Source: Actinomycetota bacterium
Lineage (GTDB): Bacteria > Cyanobacteriota > Vampirovibrionia > Obscuribacterales > Obscuribacteraceae
Assembly: GCA_903970355.1 (NCBI GenBank)
Contig: CAJCIF010000106.1
Span: 1-5,127 of the forward strand
Reading direction: 5' to 3'
Length of the DNA stretch: 5,127 nt
Each line of letters opens with the position of its first letter. Within the stretch, counting starts at the first letter, position 1. Below, piece after piece: positions 1 to 5,127 of the stretch. The translations under genes and the position numbers were made by a program. The notes beneath the pieces were generated by a model. The model was not told where the DNA came from and made no database searches. It was given only the letters and a program-made list of their open reading frames with translations.

Positions 1-1
1 G

Positions 2-1663
2 TATGCACACGCACAAGGTGTTATACACAGAGACATCAAACCAAGCAATATCATGCTTGTGCCTGTACAAGGTGAGCCGGGACGGTTCACTCCCAAAGTA
101 GTGGATTTTGGTATTGCCAAAATTGAATCGACAGAAGAAAGTGCGCTCACAAGAACAGGCGAAATATTTGGTACGCCGCTTTATATGAGTCCTGAGCAAT
201 GCAGTGGTAAATCTGTTGACAAACGAACCGACATTTATGCACTTGGTTGCGTCATCTATCAAGCACTGGCAGGTACGCCACCTTTTGTAGGTGATACCGC
301 AATTGCCATCATTGCTCAACACTTAAATGAATTGCCTCAGTCGATGTCTCAAGCATCAATGGGTACTGCCTTCCCAAATGCTCTTGAGGCTGTTATAGCA
401 AAGGCGCTTTCCAAAAATCCCGAAGCTCGCCAAGCTGATTGCATGAAATTGGCTCAGGAATTGATCGAGAGCCCCAATAAAATCGTTTCAAAACCAGCAG
501 CTACAACTGCCGTAACGGAAGCGAAAATGAACAACAGTTTTCGCTGGATTATTGCCGTCGGGGCACTGGCGATTTTGGGTGTCATTGCTTATGGAACATT
601 GGAGTTTATGAATAGCCAGCAAGAGCCCACTAGGGTTGAGACGAAGCCGGCAAATGCAGACCATCCCGATTCAGCTATTCGAATACCAAATGAATCTGAA
701 AATCCCGTCGGGTTGCCGAATGAACGCCTCTCACAAATTGTTGAAGGAGAGCGTGTTTTTGTTTTTCCTCCAAAAGCTAATCTTGGCGACTTATATTGGT
801 GGATGGACGGTCAGTTGCATTCAGTTACTGCCACCAAAACAGCTCGTACTCCAGCGAAAGCAAAAATATTGCTTGATGCAACCGGACAGATATACGAGAT
901 GACGCCTTCTTTGATTACGCGCTTCCGCAGTAATGATCTCGATGGAGTTCGAATTTCTGCCAATTACTCAGACCATGGTATTCAGGCACTTGCATACGAT
1001 GACGACATGCACGAAGCAGCAATGAAGAATTTAACTCTGCTTGGAGATTTACGCATTTTATTTTTTCACCGCTTTCAAATCCCACCTAAATTAGTATCGA
1101 CTCCAGGAGAGATGACCAATTTGCGTTGGCTGGTTTACGACGAATGTTGTCCAGATACCAGCCAACTTTCTAAGTGCTCAAACCTCGATAAGCTGCGCGT
1201 TTTACTCGTTTCTCGCTATTCGCATCCTAAGAAATTGATCGAAAAACTAAGTCCGAACATGCGAGCGCTGGGATTACCGATATGTGAAATGGACGAACAA
1301 GATTTGTCTGCTATCAACCGATTGAAATCTCTCAACACTCTTTGTTTGACATACAAAGCGTTGACCCCGGATATGATGGCAAAATTAGAAAAATCCCTTC
1401 CCAGGCTGAAGAGATTATGTGTTGGCGTCAATGCTATTGGTAAGTCCGGTAATCCGCCCTGGTTTAGATTCCTTGCCAATCTCGATAAACTTGCCATTGT
1501 CGGTAAACAGGACAGTCCTAAAGAATGGCAAAGCATAATTCAAAAACAGCTTCCACATTGCCACGTATCACTCAATGAAGAATATTCAGATGAAGAACGC
1601 AGTTGGTATGATCCGCGCGCTTTCGATCCGGACGGGCCTGAATACGGACTGTCGTCACTCTGA
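2..1663 (+). CDS. Membrane Ser/Thr protein kinase with C-terminal leucine-rich-repeat region (5' partial)
   Basis: Hanks-type Ser/Thr kinase, probably a transmembrane sensor that phosphorylates cytoplasmic proteins. The frame is open from base 2, so the gene begins upstream. The ATG at 53 encodes a Met inside the catalytic loop and is not the start. Numbering the 553 visible residues from base 2: HRDIKPSN at 9-16 (catalytic Asp11, Lys13, Asn16), DFG at 35-37, GTPLYMSPEQ at 57-66, and DIYALGC at 77-83. The glycine loop and VAIK lysine lie off the window. The kinase fold ends near 155. A single hydrophobic helix lies at about 182-200, after an Arg. The remaining ~350 residues should be extracytoplasmic: a linker rich in Pro, Asn and Glu, a region of unknown fold (about 240-320), then leucine-rich repeats at 327-524. 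The outer part has seven cysteines. The stop is TGA 1661-1663, overlapping the convergent neighbour. Kinase assignment is firm; its ligand and targets are unknown. Confidence 0.95.
   Translation, partial: YAHAQGVIHRDIKPSNIMLVPVQGEPGRFTPKVVDFGIAKIESTEESALTRTGEIFGTPLYMSPEQCSGKSVDKRTDIYALGCVIYQALAGTPPFVGDTAIAIIAQHLNELPQSMSQASMGTAFPNALEAVIAKALSKNPEARQADCMKLAQELIESPNKIVSKPAATTAVTEAKMNNSFRWIIAVGALAILGVIAYGTLEFMNSQQEPTRVETKPANADHPDSAIRIPNESENPVGLPNERLSQIVEGERVFVFPPKANLGDLYWWMDGQLHSVTATKTARTPAKAKILLDATGQIYEMTPSLITRFRSNDLDGVRISANYSDHGIQALAYDDDMHEAAMKNLTLLGDLRILFFHRFQIPPKLVSTPGEMTNLRWLVYDECCPDTSQLSKCSNLDKLRVLLVSRYSHPKKLIEKLSPNMRALGLPICEMDEQDLSAINRLKSLNTLCLTYKALTPDMMAKLEKSLPRLKRLCVGVNAIGKSGNPPWFRFLANLDKLAIVGKQDSPKEWQSIIQKQLPHCHVSLNEEYSDEERSWYDPRAFDPDGPEYGLSSL
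980..1573 (+). repeat. Degenerate leucine-rich repeats in the kinase outer region
   Basis: This protein-level repeat tract lies within the kinase gene. Strand-like hexamers recur at LRR spacing: IQALAY, LRILFF, LRWLVY, LRVLLV, MRALGL, LNTLCL, LKRLCV and LDKLAI, ending in CHVSL. The steps between them are 23, 24, 24, 22, 24, 25, 25 and 26 residues, which fits the 22-26 residue period of leucine-rich repeats. Terminal LPHC is a common end to LRR tracts in kinases of this style. The DNA itself is not repetitive, so the array is old and diverged. LRRs usually form a curved protein-binding surface, so this region is the likely ligand-binding part. No repeat matches a strict consensus, so the fold is inferred from periodicity. 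Confidence 0.7.
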
Positions 1664-1680
1664 TTGTGATTGCGACAGTC
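1647..1680. terminator. Inverted repeat across both stop codons, candidate bidirectional terminator
   Basis: GACTGTCG at 1647-1654 is perfectly repeated in inverse as CGACAGTC at 1673-1680. Inside it, TCAC (1655-1658) can pair with GTGA (1666-1669), leaving a 7-nt loop and a 3-nt bulge (1670-1672). The hairpin contains the stop codons of both convergent genes: 1655-1657 for the - strand gene and 1661-1663 for the + strand kinase. On the + strand the right arm is followed by TTT, a short and weak U-tract. On the - strand no T-run follows. Termination is therefore plausible for the kinase transcript and doubtful for the other; a role in mRNA 3'-end protection is the alternative. Confidence 0.5.
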
Positions 1681-3454
1681 TTTCAACCATACCGAAAACT
1701 TCTTGTGGTTCGTAAACTGGTCTTGAACAACGTTGATTGGCGCAGGCAAATGCCGCTGCTTTGGGCAGATCAGGAAACTCAATGTCCATATTGGGAAGCG
1801 ATCCTTCGCGGCGATCCCACCACTCAACCATTTTGTAGCCGCTCGGATATTTCAAAGCTGCCGTAACTAGATCTTGTGCGACAGGATCGTCCTTATGACC
1901 TACTACTGTGATGTGAGCAGGCCGACTTTTCAATTCGGAGTGGGCGAGGAGAATTCCCAGGGTGTACATGCCGCGATCTTTCCCGACATCTTCCGTAGCG
2001 AGGTATCTCATTGCAAAATCAGCCATTTCTTTGTACTGCTTTTTGCCCGTGTAGTGATAAAGTAAATTGGTAAATCGCACCAGCATTACATTTTCATCAG
2101 CGGTAGGATCCGGCATTGGTGTTGCACCCTCATAAAGAGCAGCGGTAGCATAACCGGCCTCACTTCGACATTTGAAATATTTGTCTATGTAATTGGCCGC
2201 ATGCTCCGCTCTCTGCAACCAATTTTTATCTCCTGTGGCGGCGTACAGGCTTAAGAAAGCTCTGCCCATAGCCATTGTGTCGTCGAGGTACGGTCCCGCC
2301 TTGTCCTTAGAGTCGTGCATGAATCCACCACCAGGCAAAGAGCGATTGGCGATAATCCAATTGGCAGCTAATTGTGCTTCGTTTAAATATAAGCGGTTGG
2401 AGGTGGCACCATATAATGCCATGAGAGCATTGATAGCCCAGCCGTTCTCACGAGCATAAATGTGTTTGTCAATTCTCGGTATGCCGCGTTTTCTTCGGTC
2501 GCCATCGTTCAATTGAAAATATTCGGCACTGTGCTTGCCGGGAACCAGGTCGGCATCCATGCTTGTATAGAAAGCCCCTTCCGGTGATTTTAGAAAATTA
2601 TTGAGAAATTTGTAAATGCCAACTGCGGCAGCTAAATATCTTTTGTCATGCCAGAGTTCGTAAGCAAGAGTATAAATTCGAATGTCCTCAGCTTGCATCT
2701 GCATGATCTTTTCGAAATGCGGATGCACCCAATCGCCATCTGTTGAATATTGATAAACGCCGCCCCAAACGGGATCTAACAATTTAAATTCGGCATTAAG
2801 TGTTTCCTTTGCCATTCGTTCAAATTTTTCATCGCCTGCTTTTGCCTTCATGATGCAATATTCTGTCGTATCCCAGTCGAGAAACTTATTGTCGGTGCCG
2901 AAGCCATCGTGCTTGGTATCATATTCTTCCAGGCTTTGCTTGAGCAGTGCATGTTCCTGTGCTTCAGTAAGTTTGGGCACGGAGCTATAATTTATTGCCG
3001 AAGCTTTTTCAATTGAACTACTCGGTGTATAGGGATCTTGAATGATATTCTTCAACAGCTTCACCATATCGGAAGCTGGAATAAACCCGGAATTTTTGAC
3101 AATTTCTTTTCCATCCGGACTAAAAATGATGGTGGCCGGCCAGCCATATTCCTGATAACGATTGGCTAGATCTGGCCTGGAATCTTCATCTACACTCAAA
3201 GTGATGAAGTGGTCATTTAAAAGTTGTACTACTTCCGGATTGCCATACGTTTCTTTGTCCATGACGTGACACCAGTGGCACCACACGGCATGCAGATCGA
3301 GAAGAACGGGCTTTTTCTCCTGGCGTGCTTTTTGGAATTCGGCGTCAGACCATGCTTTGAAATGAACTTCCGGTGGGTTAGCGGTAGTTGTTTCTGCACT
3401 AAAAACCGGAGCGAAATTGCAAAGCAAAAGAACGAGCAATAAAAAGGGACGCAT
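1655..3454 (-). CDS. Exported thioredoxin-fold protein, YyaL/SPATA20 (DUF255) type
   Basis: This 599-residue protein joins a thioredoxin-like domain to an (alpha/alpha)6-barrel-like domain, the layout of the DUF255 (YyaL/SPATA20) family. The N-terminus is a signal peptide (Arg2, hydrophobic run 4-11, likely cleavage near 19-20). The thioredoxin part has the family motif AVWCHWCHVM with the CHWC pair at 59-62, VDEDSRPDL near 88-96, and cis-Pro106 in GWPAT. The barrel part shows GFG (184-186), WVHPHFEK (242-249), GAFYTSMDAD (293-302), ENGWAINAL (336-344), YLDD (389-392) and EGATP (from 442). A conserved C-terminal cysteine pair lies at 571 and 576. Family members are usually about 670-790 residues, so this is a compact version, and it is exported, whereas many relatives lack an obvious signal peptide. 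The biochemical role of the family is poorly defined; CxxC suggests thiol-disulfide activity and the barrel resembles sugar-acting enzymes. It follows the TPR gene by 19 bp. Confidence 0.92.
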   Translation of the reverse strand: MRPFLLLVLLLCNFAPVFSAETTTANPPEVHFKAWSDAEFQKARQEKKPVLLDLHAVWCHWCHVMDKETYGNPEVVQLLNDHFITLSVDEDSRPDLANRYQEYGWPATIIFSPDGKEIVKNSGFIPASDMVKLLKNIIQDPYTPSSSIEKASAINYSSVPKLTEAQEHALLKQSLEEYDTKHDGFGTDNKFLDWDTTEYCIMKAKAGDEKFERMAKETLNAEFKLLDPVWGGVYQYSTDGDWVHPHFEKIMQMQAEDIRIYTLAYELWHDKRYLAAAVGIYKFLNNFLKSPEGAFYTSMDADLVPGKHSAEYFQLNDGDRRKRGIPRIDKHIYARENGWAINALMALYGATSNRLYLNEAQLAANWIIANRSLPGGGFMHDSKDKAGPYLDDTMAMGRAFLSLYAATGDKNWLQRAEHAANYIDKYFKCRSEAGYATAALYEGATPMPDPTADENVMLVRFTNLLYHYTGKKQYKEMADFAMRYLATEDVGKDRGMYTLGILLAHSELKSRPAHITVVGHKDDPVAQDLVTAALKYPSGYKMVEWWDRREGSLPNMDIEFPDLPKAAAFACANQRCSRPVYEPQEVFGMVERLSQSQSE

Positions 3455-3467
3455 TGCGAATTCTGAA

Positions 3468-3472
3468 CTCCT
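3468..3472 (-). promoter_or_regulatory. Shine-Dalgarno site of the DUF255 gene
   Basis: AGGAG on the - strand lies one base after the TAG stop of the TPR gene and 13 nt before the ATG at 3454. The spacing is somewhat long, but this is the only good purine-rich site, and the ATG leads directly into a signal peptide. Its position against the upstream stop suggests that ribosomes ending the TPR gene could reinitiate here, as in translationally coupled operons. Confidence 0.6.
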
Positions 3473-3473
3473 G

Positions 3474-4583
3474 CTACTTAGCTTTGCCGCTCAACTGCTT
3501 CACTTTTAGTTGATCGGCTTTAGCCTGCTCGATTTTGTGCAATTTTGCATAGGCAATCGATCTAAAAGAGTAAAGCTTGGCATTTTTTGGATCTAGCGCG
3601 ATTGCTTTGGTCCAGTCATCAACAGCTTTCTGGTGTTTGTTTTGCATTTCAAAGGCGCTGGCACGATGATCGTAACTAATGACAGATTTAGGATCGAGAC
3701 TTATGGCCTTATTGAAATCGGCGATTGCTTTATCCACTTGACCAGTCGCTGAATAAGAGAAGCCTCTATGATCATAGAAACGTGTTTCGTTGGGTTTTAT
3801 TCCAATTGCCTTTGTAAAATCTGGAATCGCTTTATCATTTGCACCATCGGCAGAAAGTGAAAATGCCCGTGCATCATAGTAATCCGCGTTTTTGGGATTA
3901 AGTTCGATCGCTTTTGTATAGTCGGCTATGGCTTGCTTATGTTGGCCTAATTGTTCGTACGAATAACCACGGTTGTTATATGAAGAAGCGAATTTAGGAT
4001 CGATAGCGATCGCCTTAGTGAATTGTTCGATGGCCTTTTCATGCAGTCCGGAGCGTTCGAATTCAAAACCGAGGTTGTCATAAGCTGTTGGCGAGTGGGA
4101 ATCGAGTTTGATAGCCGTATCCAGGTCTTGAATGGCTTTATCATGATGCCCCAGTTTTCCCAGCACAAAGGCCCTGTTTTCATAAGCTGCTTTGTACTTC
4201 GCGTCGGCGCCTATTGCTTTGGTGTAATCATCAATAGCCTTTTGATCTTCGCCCAGTGCGGCATAGGAAAAGCCGCGGCAATCAAATGCTGCTGCATTAC
4301 GGGGATCTATCTCGACCGCTTTGCTAAGGTCCTCTATCGCTTTTTTGTACTGGCCAAGCCCAGAGTAGGCATAACCGCGCTCTTGATAAGCTCTTGCGGA
4401 GTGTCCATTTAGTGAAATGGCTTCATTCAATAAAGGTATGGCTTGCGTAAATTGTTTCTGGGCGTTCAGTTTGCAACCCTTGTCCAGGCTCATATCTTCC
4501 GCTCCCGCAAGAACACGAGGAGCAAGACTTACTAAAAGAGTTATGTTGAGAATGACCGTAACAAGTTTTCGTGCTGTTTGCAT
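3474..4583 (-). CDS. Exported tetratricopeptide-repeat protein, ten TPRs
   Basis: This 369-residue protein is a signal peptide followed by TPRs to the end. TPRs form a right-handed superhelix that binds partner proteins; no enzymatic domain is present. The N-terminus has Arg5 and Lys6, a hydrophobic stretch 7-21 and a VLA-G site near 26-27, so export to the periplasm or beyond is likely. An in-frame TGA two codons upstream (4587-4589) fixes the start at or after this ATG, and the signal peptide supports this ATG. There is no strong Shine-Dalgarno, only a weak GGTTGA. Repeats begin at residue 31. From residue 65 the 34-residue register is unbroken to the C-terminus: 65, 99, 133, 167, 201, 235, 269, 303, 337, the last having 33 residues. 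Most contain YxxRGxxY and KAIxxxTKAIxxDPK. It is the probable first gene of a unit with the DUF255 gene downstream. The binding partner is unknown. Confidence 0.93.
   Translation of the reverse strand: MQTARKLVTVILNITLLVSLAPRVLAGAEDMSLDKGCKLNAQKQFTQAIPLLNEAISLNGHSARAYQERGYAYSGLGQYKKAIEDLSKAVEIDPRNAAAFDCRGFSYAALGEDQKAIDDYTKAIGADAKYKAAYENRAFVLGKLGHHDKAIQDLDTAIKLDSHSPTAYDNLGFEFERSGLHEKAIEQFTKAIAIDPKFASSYNNRGYSYEQLGQHKQAIADYTKAIELNPKNADYYDARAFSLSADGANDKAIPDFTKAIGIKPNETRFYDHRGFSYSATGQVDKAIADFNKAISLDPKSVISYDHRASAFEMQNKHQKAVDDWTKAIALDPKNAKLYSFRSIAYAKLHKIEQAKADQLKVKQLSGKAK
3477..4493 (-). repeat. Array of ten 34-residue TPRs
   Basis: The first motif (residues 31-64) is the most divergent and begins right after the mature N-terminus. 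Motifs 2-9 are exactly 34 residues without insertion or deletion. Motif 10 drifts into a lysine-rich tail, as a capping helix would. Conservation is at protein level; codons differ between motifs, so this is not a recent DNA tandem duplication. Confidence 0.9.
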
Positions 4584-4701
4584 ATTTCAACCGGCATGGC
4601 GGGAACGAAATCAAAATAGCAGATTATTTCGAAGGTTGATCGGTTAAATCTGGTTGGCTGCCGACTGCACTAGAAGCGATTGCACTATATATGGTGCGGA
4701 T
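4584..4701. other. Intergenic region upstream of the TPR gene
   Basis: This 118-bp region separates two same-strand genes and could hold a promoter for the TPR gene. On the - strand there are AT-rich -10-like hexamers (TATTTT at 4613-4618, TAATCT around 4621-4626), but none has a convincing -35 element at 16-18 bp, so I do not call a promoter. The right part holds a palindrome and a repeated heptamer, described separately. Whether the unknown gene on the right is in the same transcript cannot be decided. Confidence 0.5.
4682..4697. promoter_or_regulatory. Near-perfect 16-bp palindrome, possible operator
   Basis: GCACTATATATGGTGC is self-complementary except at one position (4686 against 4693). 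It starts 4 nt past the stop of the unknown protein and about 100 bp before the TPR start. Its TGCACTA left part (4681-4687) recurs as a direct repeat at 4666-4672, giving three GCAC-type half-sites within 32 bp. This fits a binding site for a dimeric regulator. As a terminator it is poor: on the - strand RNA only four GCAC/GUGC pairs form before a mismatch, and no U-tract follows. Confidence 0.35.
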
Positions 4702-5127
4702 CTAATGTGATTCTTGCGAGACTGGGGTCAATCTCGGACCAAGTGGCTTGTCTTTTTTGTGGTTCAATTTTTTCCAAACGAAAGTGGCATCTGTGCCCTT
4801 GAATTTAGTAACCATAAGCCAAACGTCTTCCGTATTTGGATCTATGGCAATGATACTGCGGCCATCGGTAAGCAAAAAGACTGTCTTTTTAGTGGCGGTG
4901 AGATCAGGAAGGTCAATAACGACGTTATACATCTTGCCGTTCAGTTTTACTGAGATCATTGGCGCAAGATAGTCTGATGAAGCCGAAAGAGTAACAGTCT
5001 TGCCATTGGCGATCAGGGGCAACCAGCGTGCATCGGCCGTGTTGTAGTTGGAGCCTAGCTCAGCTGTTTCGAGACAGGTCATTTTAATGAATGCCTGATG
5101 AACGTTTTTAGTGACATAGGCCGTTGC
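4702..5127 (-). CDS. Protein of unknown function (5' partial)
   Basis: The frame is open from the right edge to a TAG at 4702-4704, giving 141 visible residues. An ATG at 5080-5082 would give 126 residues, but it has no clear Shine-Dalgarno, and the frame continues for 15 more codons to the edge without a stop, so the true start is probably outside. I do not recognise the family. The sequence has alternating hydrophobic stretches typical of beta strands (ISVKLNGKMYNVVIDL, KTVFLLTDGRSIIAID, VWLMVTKFKG), one cysteine (in MTCLETAELG) and a charged, proline-containing tail (KKDKPLGPRLTP). No TM helix is visible. It reads in the same direction as the TPR and DUF255 genes with a 118-bp gap. That it is a real gene is supported by its length and by being the only sizeable - strand frame here. 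Confidence 0.7.
   Translation of the reverse strand, partial: ATAYVTKNVHQAFIKMTCLETAELGSNYNTADARWLPLIANGKTVTLSASSDYLAPMISVKLNGKMYNVVIDLPDLTATKKTVFLLTDGRSIIAIDPNTEDVWLMVTKFKGTDATFVWKKLNHKKDKPLGPRLTPVSQESH

Noticed and set aside
53..55. ATG as the kinase start
   Set aside because: It encodes the Met after HRDIKPSNI in the catalytic loop; the frame is open upstream to base 2 with recognisable kinase sequence.
1216..1536. 106-codon - strand open frame inside the kinase gene
   Set aside because: It is a shadow of the LRR coding region, with no ribosome site or family resemblance.
3419..3454. Lipoprotein signal in the DUF255 protein (Cys12 after LLL)
   Set aside because: The residues before Cys12 do not fit a lipobox, and the hydrophobic run continues to a normal signal peptidase I type site near 19-20.
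4006..4013. GCGATCGC, the HIP1 octamer abundant in many cyanobacteria
   Set aside because: A single copy within TPR coding sequence is expected by chance and does not support a cyanobacterial origin by itself.
4023..4412. 129-codon + strand open frame antisense to the TPR gene
   Set aside because: It lies wholly opposite strong TPR coding sequence, has no recognisable domain, and is explained by the repeat codon pattern. The same applies to other short frames opposite or within the four genes.
4613..4650. Promoter for the TPR gene (TATTTT or TAATCT as -10)
   Set aside because: No -35 hexamer at suitable spacing; the best pair (TTTAAC with TAATCT) matches consensus at only about half the positions.
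4634..4655. GGTT repeated three times (4634, 4642, 4652) as a regulator site
   Set aside because: The spacing is unequal (8 and 10) and the units are only four bases, so chance is a sufficient explanation.

Overview
The window holds four protein-coding genes and no RNA genes, insertion sequences or CRISPR arrays that I can see. One gene runs on the + strand: the C-terminal part of a membrane Ser/Thr protein kinase, cut by the left edge. Three run on the - strand, read from the right edge leftwards: an unrecognised protein cut by the right edge, an exported tetratricopeptide-repeat (TPR) protein, and an exported thioredoxin-fold protein of the YyaL/SPATA20 (DUF255) type.

Layout. 2-1663 (+): kinase catalytic loop and C-lobe, one transmembrane helix, then an outer region ending in about eight degenerate leucine-rich repeats. 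1655-3454 (-): DUF255 protein, whose 3' end overlaps the kinase 3' end by 9 bp. An 8-bp perfect inverted repeat (1647-1654 with 1673-1680) brackets both stop codons. 3474-4583 (-): TPR protein of ten repeats in unbroken 34-residue register, 19 bp upstream of the DUF255 gene and probably cotranscribed with it. 4584-4701: a 118-bp intergenic region with a near-perfect 16-bp palindrome and a repeated TGCACTA heptamer. 4702-5127 (-): C-terminal 141 residues of an unknown protein. There is no gene-free stretch over 300 bases.

Organism. The DNA is bacterial, of moderate GC by eye. A Hanks-type kinase with a Planctomycetes/Obscuribacterales-style activation segment (SPEQC...DIYALGC), joined through a TM helix to LRRs and sitting near TPR genes, recalls Candidatus Obscuribacter-like Melainabacteria (non-photosynthetic Cyanobacteriota). 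Planctomycetes are the main alternative. This is inferred from gene style, not from a phylogenetic marker.

How the genes may work together. The TPR and DUF255 proteins both carry N-terminal signal peptides, and the kinase places its LRR region outside the cytoplasm. The window therefore looks like an envelope-directed locus: a receptor-like kinase facing a two-gene operon for an exported scaffold and an exported CxxC protein. A functional link between the two strands is speculative. The strongest local oddities are the stop-codon hairpin at the convergent overlap and the inside-kinase/outside-LRR receptor layout.
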